Assembly: GCA_035048815.1 (NCBI GenBank)
Contig: JAUCBN010000049.1
Span: forward strand, 9,245,501-9,309,500
Source of the DNA: Abelmoschus esculentus
Taxonomy: Eukaryota; Streptophyta; Magnoliopsida; Malvales; Malvaceae
Reading direction: 5' to 3'
DNA: 64,000 bases
The notes beneath the pieces were generated by a model. The model worked only from the letters and a program-made list of their open reading frames with translations. It was not told where the DNA came from and did no database searches. Both the position numbers and the translations under genes were made by a program. Positions 1 through 12,439 of the stretch are shown piece after piece; the stretch's first letter is position 1; every line of letters begins with the position of its first letter.

Positions 1-785
1 CACATGACAACTTTGTGCACATGTTTGGGCATTCAAAGCACTCCAAGACAAACAAGTCCCTTGCTTTTGAAGGCCAAACGTCCAAGGAGATAAGAATGAA
101 TGGTTATTGTTCAAAATTCAAACATTAAACAAATGTTTAATGTGTTTTAATTCATTTTTGTTCAAAACATGTGGCTAAGAAAGCATGGCTGCCAAAATGA
201 GTTATTTTCATTCAAATTTATTTTTTAAAATCCTTTAATATTATTCACACATGTAATTTTGGTTTGACACTCTTCTTTCTATATATTTGTACTACAAGCA
301 TTGTAAAAATGATAGACACTTTGAAATAAAAATTTACTTGAGAGATTTTCTCTTAATTGTTTCTTTTTAGAACTTTTCTGACTTTCAAACTTGTTTTGAT
401 TGTCATTTTTGATACTTTGGGTTCCTAGACTGCTATCTAGAAGGTCCAAGTCCTTTGATGTTAAATAGATTCGATTCAGGTTTGCTCAGTAGATTGTGCA
501 GGTTCTTTCGAGTTTAGCGTTGCATTTTGATTCCAACAAAAAATTCACCATTTTTGAATGTTCAAGTTGCTGCCATGGATGTTTCTTGCAGCATTCATCT
601 TCCTCGTTTTGAAATCCATCAAAACACCATCTCTTTCTTAATTTTCTTTTAATTTTCGTTCTTCCCTTTAATTCCTTATTTCATCATGAATATAACTTTG
701 AATCATTGTTGTTTTCATGTTGTTCTTGTTGCAAGAAAGTACTTACAACAATCCTAGATCCGTGACATACGAAGAAAGTCCATTT
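1..785. other. AT-rich flank, no gene recognised
   Basis: No coding region is supported here. A TATA-like stretch near 280 and a CCAACA end near 538 resemble the 3' part of an LTR, but no partner LTR, primer-binding site or TSD is visible, so this stays a guess. Confidence 0.3.
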
Positions 786-1335
786 CGATAGGCTACATCG
801 TATCAGGCTTACCTGTGAAAATCCAGTCAAATATGTTGCAATCAATCTTGAAGATGATGATGATGTTAGAATGATGATTGTAGAGAACAACTCTATGAAG
901 ATTCGATATATTGAGTTATTTTTCGAGATCTATGATGTTCCCAACCCATTGAGTAATATCGTTGGAGAATCCTCTCGAATGGACTACGTTAATGATATTG
1001 ATCTTCCCCGAGGCAGTTTTTTTCGTAATGTTGTCTAGTAGTATATCGACTAAGTTGAATCCTATCGAGACTTCAAAATATTGTTTAGCATACGGAGCAA
1101 CTAGTGATCAGATTGATGATGTTGATGTAGGTTTCCTATGAGTTCGCGGGGGATAAACACTTATTTATTCAAGCAAAGATGAAAATATTGATGATCCCGA
1201 TTTATTTTTTGATGATGTTGGTGATGCACTTACTATTGGTGTTGGACACTTTTTTCCGACCGGAATCAACATGACATTCTATGAACCTTCGTCTCACATG
1301 GTCTCATTAGATTTTCATGCAATGAGAGCACCTCT

Positions 1336-4053
1336 TGTAACGCCCCAAAAATGGGCTTAGAAGTTAGTGGGTCGGTTTAGCCTAGTTCGGGATAAAATTA
1401 AAAAAATTGATTTTTAATCAAAATAAATTATGGAAAAATATCCTAAAATCCTAATTAATTATATATTTTAATTTAGTCAACTTATTTTCAAAAATTTACA
1501 ATTGAATCCATAAGATTTTGAAGTTAGTGACTATTTTGTATGTAACCCCCTCGACCCGGTCTAGACACCACCCGACTCGAACGAGCTACACGGGGAATAC
1601 CGAGGCTAATCTAGAGACTCGCCCCGATAAATGACCCTAAAAAATTTTCTTTTATCTTCTATAAATGAACTAATTAGATACTACATGTTCAAGTAAGGAC
1701 TGAGTTCATTTACAACGGATATTAATGAGAAACAAGTCCTAATTAAACCGAACAAGTTTTAGGGACCTAATTGAAATTTTCTAGAAATTTAAAGTCTAAA
1801 GGTGAAATTAAGATTATCAATCTTTAATTAAGTATATTTCATGCTTGCACATAAATTTTCAGGTTAAAATAATATCTACAAGTCATCTAATTGCATTATT
1901 AAAGTTTGAGGACTAAACTATAAATTTTAAAAGTTCAAATCAGCTTATAACGACTTAAACTGTCAGGGGTATCAAAACTTCTATACCTCTTATCGATATC
2001 GAAAAAACGAAAAAGGGATATCAAAACGAGTATTAAAGGTTTCGATACGCCTTCGATAACTCGCTCGGTTACCTACGTGCCAAGCCCGCGTTTCAATACG
2101 CCTATAGGACCGTTCCGATATAATTTTTTACTATAAAGGTCGTTATCGAAACCAAAACGAAACGTATCGATACGCTTGATGAATGTATTGGTGCGAATCA
2201 TGAGTGTAATTCACTATTTTTATCTTGAAACTTGAGCATCGATTTTGTTTTTAGTGTTGGTATTAAAGATGATGAACTATGGACAAGTTTATCGATCAAT
2301 AAGATGTGAGTGAACTATAATTATAAAATTCGTACGTGTGTAAAATTCCTTAGTGATGCATTAGAGGTGATGCCTAGTGTTGTGTGGTATAACAGTGATC
2401 TTATCACATTCTGGTACAACGAACTATCCCGGACACTAAGGTGAGATTTTGTGATTGTGTTAGTTAATCATGAGCATGCTTGGCGGTATAGGCCACATGC
2501 GAGTTTCCATTTATCCTAACATTTTTTGAAAATGTAAACGGTTTACTAATACCAATACAATGTTATAAGCAAGTGTATTTCTTTATTGAAAGGTGTCTCA
2601 ATGAAGCTTTTCCATAGGCATGTAATTCTTGTATGATTCTTGTAAGCATGTGTTTTCAAAAGTTAATTGAAAAGGGTTCTGTGGCTTGTGTCATGGTACA
2701 CTTTCTGTTTTTTATGATGTTGGCATTGATAGCCATTTTTATGTTTCATGAGTTGAGCATAACTTGTTTTTATAAAACTTTGGCTTTTATGGGTTGCATT
2801 GTAAGTTGTTTTACTTATGTTTTTATATGTCACTCACTAAGCTTTTGGTTTAACCATTCTACTTTACTTGCAATGTAGAGGAATAAGTGATTAAGTGCCA
2901 TCAAGAAGCAAGGGAGTTAAGCATATTACTTTATATTTTCTTAGGCTCAAGTATATTTTAAATTAAGTTGAGAACCTTAAGTAAGTGAGAGCATTGGAGC
3001 AATGAACCTATATGTTTTCTGGATATTCTGGTCTTGGGATTCCTCCATGATATTTTATTATGTTATGGAAGTATTTATGAGATGCAATCTAAGTTGAATT
3101 GAAGTTATGTTATGCTATGTTATATTATCAATTATGATTATGTTTTATATACTTTACTTATGGAAATAGGTGTTGATGCATCTAGTGAACTTGTTCTGAG
3201 GTGTGCCTTAAGCCCTTATGTACTATAATGCATTTGGAGAACTTTTAATTTTCGTTTAAAGCATAAAACTTGAGTTATCTGTAGTTTCTGGGCAGAGGGT
3301 TTCGGTATCTATTCATAGGGTATCGATACCTAGGAAAAAACACGAAGGATTTCTAGAAAAATGACCTGGGTATCGAAACAACATGAATTGGTTTCGAAAC
3401 GGTAGCATGAAAATGAGCAGGCGTATCGATACGCTCTGACCTTGGTTTCGATCCTCGGTTTTACAATTTCAAATGGTACGATACCAGGTCTTGGCCGTAT
3501 CAAAACGCGGGCTTGTTACGCAAGCAATCGGGCAAGACATCGAAGGCGTATTGAAACACTTAAGTTCAATTTCGATACCCCTTTGTCGTTACATCAATAT
3601 TGATAATGGGACTGGGCGTTTCAATACACCTGAAAGTTAAGGTAGTTATAGGTTTGTTTAAACCTTAAAACTTTACGTTTTGGTCCCCAAAACTTTGAGA
3701 AAACAATTAGATGACTTATAGACATTATTTTAACCTTTAAATTTAGGTACAAACATTAAATATACTTAATTAAATATTTTTAACCTTAATTTCACTTTTA
3801 GAATATAAATTTCTAAAAATTTATAATTAGGTCCCTAAAACTTATTCGATTAAATTTAGGACTCGATTCTCATTATTTTCCGCTACAGATTGAAATCAGT
3901 CCTTGCATGAACATGTAGGGTCTAATTAAAGCATATAGATAAAAAGAAAAAAAATTAGAATCATTTATCGGGGCGAGTCTCCTGATTAGCCTTGGTATTT
4001 CCTGTGTAGCTTGTTCGAGTTGGGTGACATTTAGACCAAATCGAGGGGTTACA
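1336..4053 (+). mobile_element. Solo LTR, family A (TGTAACGCC...GGTTACA), rearranged
   Basis: The unit begins TGTAACGCC, ends GAGGGGTTACA and is flanked by the 5-bp direct repeat CCTCT (1331-1335 and 4054-4058), the footprint of LTR-retrotransposon integration. No internal coding region is present, so it is best read as a solo LTR. Its first 200 bp match the start of the family A LTR at 6814/8458, and its end matches 10020-10452. Unlike that copy it carries an inverted duplication of its own 3' end (arms about 1541-2177 and 3420-4053). Confidence 0.75.
1541..4053. repeat. Inverted repeat with ~630-bp arms inside the solo LTR
   Basis: The left arm (about 1541-2177) starts TGTAACCCCCTCGACC and reads as the diverged reverse complement of the right arm (about 3420-4053), which ends GGTTACA. 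Matching landmarks in both arms are the GAGCTACACGGGGAATACC stretch, the GGGGCGAGTCTC block and the CAAGCCCGCGTTT block. About 1.2 kb separates the arms. Confidence 0.7.
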
Positions 4054-4317
4054 CCTCTATTTCCAGATATGCCCCTATTAACTTTGAGTAAACATGTTCA
4101 ATTATCGACTTAGTTTCAATTTGATGAAAAGGAAAAAGCTAATTTGGCAGTGAAAGAGTATAACATAAAGAACCATGTTGACTATGTTGTTGTCGAATCT
4201 AGTCAAAAGACTTTCTTTTCCAAATGTGTAAAGTATGGCCAATAATGCAATTGGAGGATCTGATTGACGAAACTAAAGCGGTCTAATCATTTGGAGATCA
4301 CGAAGTACAGTGGTTTG

Positions 4318-6427
4318 TTTTGGAAAGTTTTTAAGGGTTTTAAGGTATGACGTGTATAGTGTTGGGATTGCCGACGCACCCCATGGCACAGCAGAACAAA
4401 ATTATGAAGGTCTTTCAATGATCCATGTACATTTAATCTGAAACCGGGAGGAAGAGATGCGATGACTTACATTGGGTTGCTAGATAAAAAAACAACTATA
4501 ATTGCTACAATCACGATCGTTCGACAATTCGAATCTTTAGCCTCCATGAAAACGTCTTGGCCTCTACTCAGTTCACCCTGTTAAGAGCAATGAATCTCGA
4601 AAACTATTTTCTTGATTTTCGGTTTAGGAATCGAGATTGGTTTTAAAAAATGGATGCTAGATCAAAACCTCCCTTATATATCTGTCACCCTAGAAATTAG
4701 GGTTTTATTCTGAATTTGTTATAGAAAATAATTACTTTAATTATTTCTTTAAAATTCGGGATCTATATTTAATCCGAATTTGAAAAGGGATACATTTACT
4801 TTAATTATATCATTTTATTAAATTCGGGATTAAATATAATCTACTTATATATATATATATTTAGTGCTCCTTTTTCAACCATTGGGTGTGATCCTATAGG
4901 CTCATTGTAACGTTAGTAATAATATTAGAACAATTCTAATATTAGAAACAATGAGTGACATCTAGCAATATAGCATTGTCATCTAAGTTACGAGAGATCA
5001 TGATTCGATGTACCATGTTCGTGACCAACTCTCTTAATGTATTGTATCCTTTTGTTCTTTTATATCTATAATAGGCACAAGTCTTGGAATTATCACACTT
5101 TTATAGCCTGTTTAATGTTTCTTGATATCTAGAGTAGACTATTGTTAATGAATAATTTGGAATATCTCATATCAACTTATTCAAGCATGGCCATGCATTT
5201 CTAGTCTCACTCAATCAGGTGGCCTTTGATATACTTTCTTGTTATGTAGGAAGGACAAATCCTATCTCGATCATTCACATCTCACTATATACATTATAAT
5301 ATGTTTAATGTCAATTTTTATAGTGTAACCAATTACGAGACACGTTTAACTGCATTAAAACATAAAACAATATATGTTGAGATAGTAATAATCTCAAGTC
5401 TAAGGATCATACATATAGTTAGTGTGACCGTCACATAATAATCCAAGACATGCTCATAGCGGGTCAAACAAATATATTATTCTCTAATAATATATTCACA
5501 TATTAATTTTGACATTTCTATATCAATGACAACTCATTGTCATCAATTAATAACATGTTAATCTTAAGCGTATCATTATTGTCCATATCCATAATAATAC
5601 TTGACTAAGTATCTTTTAATAATAATACTTATATTATTATATGGATCTTATTGTTTCTTAGTTTATGTTAAACATTGATACATACATCTGAAAACAACAA
5701 TGGCAATGCCTTTATTCAATAAAATCGGTCAATAAAAGTATCCTTACAATCATCATATGATTGGTCTTTGGGCATACTTTAAATTATAGGTCCGGCTTAG
5801 GGTATGTTTATGTGCGAGCACTATATCCTCTAGTTTTGATGCTTGAAACAGTGCAAGAGGTAAGAGATCACGTTTGAGGGATATCAATTGGATATTGGTG
5901 ACTTGTCGAGCAAGTATCGGCTTTTGGTGAGTGGATTTGAGAGTGGGTTGCTTTAGTAGTTTTTACTCTTTTTCTTCAAAGTGTTGGGAGTGTAAGGAAG
6001 GTGTGATAGACAATCAGCGTGATTTTGTGGTACGATGCCAATCACGTGTGTCCGTTTATCCCAACGATTGGAGGTAAGTCTAATCGTTTCACTTAACCAA
6101 CATGTGAAAAATATAAGTGTAAACAATTTACTATTTTGGTGCAATTCGAGAATTGCATGTGATTTTTTAACGAGCTCAAATATTTTGTAAGCCTTGCTAA
6201 GTGAAGCATGTAAGTAATGGATTTTTTTGGCATATGTCATTTGATCAAACACTTGTTGATTTTTAATATATTAGTGGCCTTGGTAGTTACAAGAGATTTC
6301 CTTTGAGCATGAATCGATTTGTAAATGATTTTTAGTATATTATGAGCTTCATTACATGTTTTATTATTCACTAACTAAGCTTCGTCTTAACCCTCACTCT
6401 CTTACTGACCGGGTTGAGGGGATTACA
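4318..6427 (+). mobile_element. Truncated family A LTR followed by primer-binding site
   Basis: From GTTTGTTTTGGAAAG onward this matches the middle of the family A LTR at about 9260, and 5790-6000 matches 9330-9530. The copy lacks its left half, has an insertion at 4360-5784, and ends GAGGGGATTACA at 6427. A tRNA-Met-type primer-binding site (GTTAGTATCAGAGC) follows within a few bases, so this is a 5' LTR end and supports the LTR-retrotransposon assignment. Confidence 0.6.
4360..5784. mobile_element. 1.4-kb insertion in the family A LTR, type unresolved
   Basis: Comparison with the uninterrupted copy near 9310 shows extra sequence here, flanked by TATAG (4355-4359 and 5785-5789). It begins TGTTGGGATTG like many Copia LTRs, but its right end is not the expected CA, so either the boundary is off or the element is something else. 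No coding capacity is seen. Confidence 0.4.
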
Positions 6428-6813
6428 TTTGTTAGTATCAGAGCCTAGGTTTGTTAAGTTTACGAAACTTTAGGATTTGTTTTGTTGAATAAGCTATGAT
6501 GTAATTCACAATGAGTGTTTAATTATGCTTTAATGCTTTGTATGATGTTTGTTATATATGTTGTGGTGTTATATGCACGGTTTTTGTTTTATCTGTTGAT
6601 GATATTAAGGCATGATATGTTTTTAGTTAAGCATGTTATATATAAGGTTCTCATTGATCCACTATTTTAGATTTGGTTTGACTTGAGCTATTTAGCACAT
6701 TACTTCTAGTGACTCACTTGGGTTTAAATCTTGTTTTTATTGCATAGAAATACTAATATGAGACCACGTAGAGAGCTTAGAATGAACCTCGTTGGTCCTG
6801 TTAGATTAAGATG
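6428..6813 (+). other. Primer-binding site and start of a Ty3-type internal region
   Basis: GTTAGTATCAGAGC directly after an LTR end resembles the complement of initiator tRNA-Met. A short open stretch starting MRPRRELRMNLVGP lies at about 6758-6810 and is cut by the LTR insertion at 6814. It may be the start of a gag gene, but too little remains to tell. Confidence 0.4.
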
Positions 6814-6821
6814 TGTAACGC

Positions 6822-8457
6822 TGATGAGTGCCTAAAAGTCCTATTCTTTATACCAATTTCCCACTCGATTATTGTTAATAAAGGACAGATTTAATGGCAA
6901 TACTGGATAATTCTGCTTATTTCCATATTTCAGTATCCCAATACTTAATTCATGAATTTATCTATTATTTGGCATAAAACAGGTACGGTTAATGGTTTCT
7001 TCTCTTAGACAGGAAACTACCACATAGGTAATGCTAGATAGCATGATGGATGCTGGAAGCTGAAGCTGAAATGCAGATAAGCACCTGCCTCGGCAGCACT
7101 TTGATGCCCCGGCAGCAGTTTACTACCTCAACAGCTCTTTGATGCCCCGGTAGCAGTTTACTACCTCAGCAGCACTTTGATACCCCGACAGCTCTTTAAT
7201 GCCTCGACAGCACTTTGATGCCCCGACAACAGTTTACTGCCACAGCAGCACTTTGATGCCTCGGCAGCAGTTTACTGCCTCAGCAACACTTTAATGCCCC
7301 GGCAGGAGTTTACTGCCTCGACAGCACTTTAATGCCTCGGCAGCATCTGAGGCCGCGGCAGCACCTGAAGTGCAAATGCTGATATGATAGGCGATTTGAA
7401 GAGAAAAATAAGGTGAACGTTTTAAGACAAGCAGCATAGAAATCGAAGCTGGGAAACACATGGAAAGTCAACTTCAAAGGCCACATGGGAAAAGAATCCT
7501 TATAGGAATAAACTAGGAAATAAAATAAAGATCTTTTATTTATGTACTTAACTTGTGTTTTACTCCAAGTTGTATTCCTACTTAGGAAAGGTTTGCCCTA
7601 GGCCAAGCCTATATAAACCATAGCCTATGTAGAGAGGAGGATATCTCGAAATCAAGTTTCATAGAAAAACCCTAAACTCTTCCATCGTCCCCTTGGGGTT
7701 TAGGTTAGATTGTGGAGTAGTTGTGGAAGAAAATTGTACTTTGCTTTCTTGTTTCAATGCAATAAAATATCAAGGTTTTCTTATCCTTTGCCATACATTG
7801 TTCTTACATTCAAGCTCGGGAGAGAAGTTTGTAAGTAATCTATTTATCTAGACTCGGGAGAGTTAGATTCACGAAAGGGATAAGTACGATATTTCAATCG
7901 CAAAATACTAACTCGGCCTAGGGATAGGTTAAGAGTTTCAGCGGCTAAAAGAAGTGTGAGATTGGTTGATGATTATAATTGATTCACGCCGGGAGGTATC
8001 GTCAAGGATTGATCACCAACAGTACTTCGAGTTAGGGATAAGCGGAGTCACTAAATGACACTTTGCCGAACTTTGATAAAGTTCACCCACGAGCAAGGGA
8101 TTGCCGCGGCGGACAAGTATCGTCGCTGCCAAGGCAGTAATCTGCAGTACTGCCGAGGCAGTGATGTACAATTGCATTGGACAGAAACAAGTCAATTGAA
8201 CCCACACTACGAAGCACTCTAACCTACCCCACTTCTCCATCCTTGATTTCTTGATCATTTATCTTTATCACTTTAATTAGTTTCCTTAGTTATAATCCAA
8301 CTCAATTATCTGTGTCTTTAATTTTCCATTGTGCAGGAAGAATAAATTGCGTAAGTAAAGCCAATCCCTGTGGGTTCGACATCTTAAATACTACAATCTG
8401 ACAAAGGTGGAAGAACGAATGCTTCATCATAAAATTAGGACTTTCTAACCTCCATCA
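6822..8457 (+). mobile_element. Solo LTR, family B (TGATGAG...CCATCA), with perfect TSD
   Basis: The flanks are AACGC at 6817-6821 and 8458-8462. The 1636-bp unit matches the LTR pair at 29583-30991 and 32314-33741 but is longer because of a minisatellite at about 7085-7370. No PBS or PPT adjoins it, as expected after LTR-LTR recombination. The second half (about 7800-8450) is the part most conserved between copies. Confidence 0.85.
7085..7370 (+). repeat. Minisatellite of CTCGGCAGCA-type units in the solo LTR
   Basis: There are about seven imperfect copies of a ~39-bp composite unit alternating CTTTGATGCCCCGGCAGCAG with TTTACTGCCTCAGCAGCA. The related LTRs at 29850 and 32580 carry only one to three short GC-rich units at the same place, so the array has expanded in this copy. 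Confidence 0.8.
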
Positions 8458-10452
8458 AACGCCACAAAATTGGGCCTAGAAGTTTAGTGAATCGATTTTG
8501 TCGATCAAGCCTAGTTTGGGATTAAATACTAAAAAATTAGTTTTTGATGGAAATAAATCTTGGAAAAATATCCTAAAATCCTTATTTGACATATATTTGA
8601 CTTAGGTTAATTCAATTTCGAAGATTGACCCTTAAATCTCTAAGATATTGAAATTAGTGTCTATTTTGTAAAAATTGAAAACTTGAGGACAATTTTATAA
8701 ACTAAGCCAAAACTTTGAATCTTTAAGGGACTTTGATCCAATTATAATACTAGTTGATTTAAGACTTCCAAGGGCCTATTTTAATAATTCTTAACCCGCA
8801 ATTTTAATTAAACAAACCAAATATCTAAATATTAATCCTAAAAACCTATTTTTACTTCAAAACATAAATCCATTTTATTAATTTCATTTTCTCTCTTCCT
8901 AAGGCAGAGAGCCATCATCTTTGCAAGTTAAAACCCAAAACTTTTCAATTAAAGTCATTAGTCTAATTATTCCCAATGTTTCTTTTTCAAAAAGTCTTGT
9001 TTTTCAAATAGTTTTCTTCTTAAAAACCTTGGAAGTGGATTGGATCAATTTTCGAGGTTAGAAAATATTCAAACCTCTGAATTAAATAGTTCTTTAATGA
9101 AATTCCCAAGTTATTGTCTGAGTAAATAACCATAATTTTCGTACAAGGGTTTTGAGTCACTATTTTTGAATCCTAAATTCATGATTGTGTATGTGTTAGG
9201 ATGTTTATAATGTATTTTTAAAGTTTCTAATCACGGACTAAAGGTTTAGGCAAAGTTTAGTTTGTTTCGGGAAGTTTTCGGTTAAGGGTTTTAAGGGTTG
9301 ATGTGTATAATTCTGGTTTGGGGGATGTTTATGTGCGATTAGGAGCACTAAATCCTCTGGTTTTGATGCTTGAAATATTATAAGAGGTAGGAGATCACGT
9401 TTGAGGGAGATCAGTTCGATATCGGTGGCTTGCCGAGCAAGTATCGACTTTTGGTGATTGGATGTGAGAGTGTGTTACTTCAGCAGTTTTTAATTTGTTT
9501 TTCAAAGTTTTGGGAGTATAGGGAAGTTATGAGAAACCTCCCTATACTCCGAAGTAAGTTTTATGTTGCTCTTGTAAAAGGGTTTTTTTCCATATTATGT
9601 TATTTTGCTATGTTTTGGTCATGCTCGTAATTTATTGTGCATATGTGATTATGCTTGAGATTAAATGCTCATGAGATTGTTTTACATTGATTTTAATGCT
9701 CCCATGTGTTGTTTTCTAAAATATGTTAAATGTGGTTTTTATCGATTTTTGTACTCGATACATGGATTAGTGGGAAACATGAGATTTTACTACTGTTTTG
9801 AATGTGAAACTTGAGCATTTAGGTTTGTTTTGTGTTGGATATTAAGATGATGTTTAAAGTCATAAGTTGATCGATCAATTGGATATTTTGCTGTATCGAA
9901 ACATGGGCTTGTCGAGCAAAGCATCGATCGAGTTATCAAAGGAGTATCAAAACGCTTAAGTACTGTTTTGATACCAGTTTTAAAAATTCACTTTGTTATC
10001 AAAATAGGGCCAAGGGGTTTCGATACCCCTGACTGTTAAGTTAGTTATAAGCTGGAAAATAGTTTGAAACTTCACATTTTAGTCACTAAATTTTGAGCAT
10101 GCAATTAAATGACTTATAGACCTCGTTTTAAGCTGAAATTTGAGACATAAGCATTTAATGAACTTAATTAAAGATTTGTAACTTCAATTTCATGAATAGT
10201 CCTTAAATTTATGGAAAATTATGATTATGTCCCTAAAACTTGTTCGGTTAAATTAGGAGTCGTTTCTTATCGTTATCCACTACAATTCAATACAGTCCTT
10301 GCATGAACATGTAGGATCTAATTAAAACATATAGATAAAATAAAATTAAAATTTTTAGGGTCGTTTATCGGGGCGAGTCTCCAGATTAACCTCGATATTC
10401 CCCATGTAGCTCGTTTGAGTCGGGTGCGTCTAGACCGGGTCGAGGGGTTACA

Positions 10453-11792
10453 AAATGCGAGACGCGTCCTTTTCATAATTAGATCTTCAATTGCCTAAGG
10501 TGTGTCTCTTCTTGTGCTACATGTTTCTGTGCCTATGCTATATTACGATATATTATGTGAGTATATGTGAAACATTATCTGTACACTACTTGATTTGATA
10601 CTTGAGACTGTTTATTTGATCATACATGGTAACATCATCATGATATGTTTAATTGTGTTTTCAAATCAAACATCTGATTTTCGAAAAATGAGCTACTCGT
10701 AAGAGTTCAGATTTATGATTTTATAAATCATATCATGTTCATGGCATTAGAAATATTTTCGGATTTATAATCAAAAACGTGAGGGAAACCTCTACTCTGG
10801 CGTGGTAAACCTCCGCTCTAGAGAGGTTAATCCTCCACTCAGTATGATTTCAGATATCGGGCACCATGCTTCGGATTTTCTTTGAATTTAGAAACTTTTC
10901 AAAAATATAAAATATGTTTTGTCTGTGATTGTTTGCACTCTAGTGACACACTACACTCTAGTGACAAACTTTTCAGATACCTATTGGATGCATGTTTTTA
11001 TGAAAACTATTTTTAGATACTTTATATGTTATTGAGACATTGTTTTAAGCAATTGAATTTGTAAGATTGAAATCCCCAATATGTTTTTCTCAATTTTAAA
11101 AATAGCCTAATTTATAAGTTATTTAACCTAAAATATTTACTTTAGGGAAAATTTTTAGTAACTTGATTTTTCAAGTTTCGACCTAAGAAATTAGGTCAAA
11201 ATTGGGGGTTACATCACTAATTCTTGTTACTATTATCTCTATAATGCTATATGGATCAATATACTTATCTATATGTTGTGTGCGATGTATATATTCATAA
11301 TTCTATGTGTTTAGGCGGATATGGTATCACCATTATTATTTTGTCATGATATCATACATGTTGCATTACTTTATTTATGATATGTGTGATACTTGATCGA
11401 GTGGTAATGTATCCACTGATCTTAGTTAAGTCAACGTTCGAAATCGTTATTTTCGTTCACAAGTTCTTAGGTTGAAACATAGCTTGAAGGGGTACCATCA
11501 AGAATTAGGATTTCAGTATCGAGTTAACGTTTGAGTACAATTATTAGATGTAATGGGCCATGAACTTCGTAGGACTCTATATGTGTATTTGTATCTCTTA
11601 TTTTGTAATTGAGTTCAAGTGAAATATTTTAATGACTGTATTGTTGAAGCTTTGTTTAAACTGTTAAAATATGGATTTATATCATTTTCAAATGGATGAA
11701 CTTATGTTTTATTAAATGGATTTGTGTTTTGACTTTGATAAAATAAAATTTTATGATATGGGTTTTAGACTTCAAAGGTTGTGGGTGTTACA
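10453..11792 (+). mobile_element. Degenerate Ty3-type LTR debris
   Basis: Two LTR-like ends, GGGGGTTACA (11213) and GGGTGTTACA (11792), lie in non-coding sequence. Short GGTTAATCCTCC-type repeats sit near 10790-10840. No matching LTR starts or TSDs could be placed. No gene is seen. Confidence 0.35.
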
Positions 11793-11897
11793 GTATATTT
11801 TATAATACATTATTTAATTTTAATTATTTAAAAATTAGATAATGGATAATTATAAAATATTATTTTATTCCTTGAACAACATAATAAGTCTATACAT

Positions 11898-12108
11898 TAA
11901 GTAATTATATCATGAGTCATTTTCGTCACGTTATTCATGGAATCAACCAATCAAATGCATCTATTTCACTAATTTTTTCACCTTGTCTTTTTTACATATT
12001 AGTGAAGATTCATTTAATAAAAAATAAGATAAAAAAATAAAAAAATAAAAATATTTAATTGATTAATTCATGAATAACGTGATAAAAATACCCATAATAT
12101 AATTTCTG
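11898..12108. mobile_element. Short MITE, hAT-like (8-bp TSD), copy 1
   Basis: The ends are inverted repeats (left AATTATATCATGAGTCA, right end reverse-complementing to AATTATATTATGGGTA). Both arms contain CACGTTATTCATG. The flanks CTATACAT (11890-11897) and CTATACTT (12109-12116) match in seven of eight bases. A second copy lies at 40222-40413. It sits about 330 bp upstream of the J-protein start codon. Confidence 0.7.
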
Positions 12109-12210
12109 CTATACTTTTAAAAATTAAAAAAAAATATTTAAATTCTCAATATTTTCCTCCACCTGCCTCTCTAGAGTTGAAGTTCATGTCTTTTACCGGC
12201 GCGTGTACAA

Positions 12211-12216
12211 CACGTG
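12211..12216 (+). promoter_or_regulatory. G-box (CACGTG) upstream of the J-protein gene
   Basis: CACGTG lies about 225 bp before the start codon, within GCGTGTACAACACGTGC, a near-palindrome of ACGTG-type cores. bZIP or bHLH factors bind such cores in plants. The transcription start is not known, so the role is an inference. Confidence 0.35.
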
Positions 12217-12439
12217 CCCGATTTTCATAATAATTTAATTTCAGGCTACAAGATCAAGGATAAGTCCCAGATCCATATTCAAACTTTGTGGCCTCCAAAC
12301 AACCTCTATTTTTTCCTAAAAAAATCTCTCATAAAACAAATCCCTAATTTCCTTTTCTTTGTTTCTTTTTCAACTTTGGAAATTCTGATAACATTTATTA
12401 TGAATAAACTTCAGCTTAGGAATCTCGTTGCAATTGCAG

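Larger units (their letters stand above)
786..4317 (+). pseudogene. Mutator-like (MULE) transposase relic, split by a solo LTR
   Basis: Two blocks in the same orientation flank the LTR at 1336-4053. The left block (about 797-1330) reads KYVAINLEDDDDVRMM and onward, like the N-terminal region before the transposase in plant MuDR-type proteins. The right block (4054-4317) reads FDEKEKANLAVKEYNIK, then VVVESSQKTF, KCVKYG, CNWRI and LEITKYSG. That is the usual order in the plant MULE domain just before the transposase core (VES, K-C-YG, C-W-I-R, W-I-Y-G). Stops interrupt it (for example after KYGQ and after NWRI, the latter consistent with CGA to TGA). The catalytic DDE region is absent: the sequence passes at about 4318 into LTR material. 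The right block is the firmer call. Confidence 0.6.
6814..10452 (+). mobile_element. Solo LTR, family A, containing a family B solo LTR
   Basis: The unit starts TGTAACGC at 6814, resumes after the nested insertion at 8458 and ends GAGGGGTTACA at 10452. Its flanks AGATG (6809-6813) and AAATG (10453-10457) agree in four of five bases and are a likely TSD. Without the insertion it is about 2.0 kb. It is the least rearranged family A LTR here and is the reference used for the other copies. It has TG..CA ends and no coding region. Confidence 0.65.

Noticed and set aside
6822..8457. CRISPR-like reading of the 39-bp repeats at 7085-7370
   Set aside because: The units are contiguous variants without unique spacers, inside an LTR of a plant genome.
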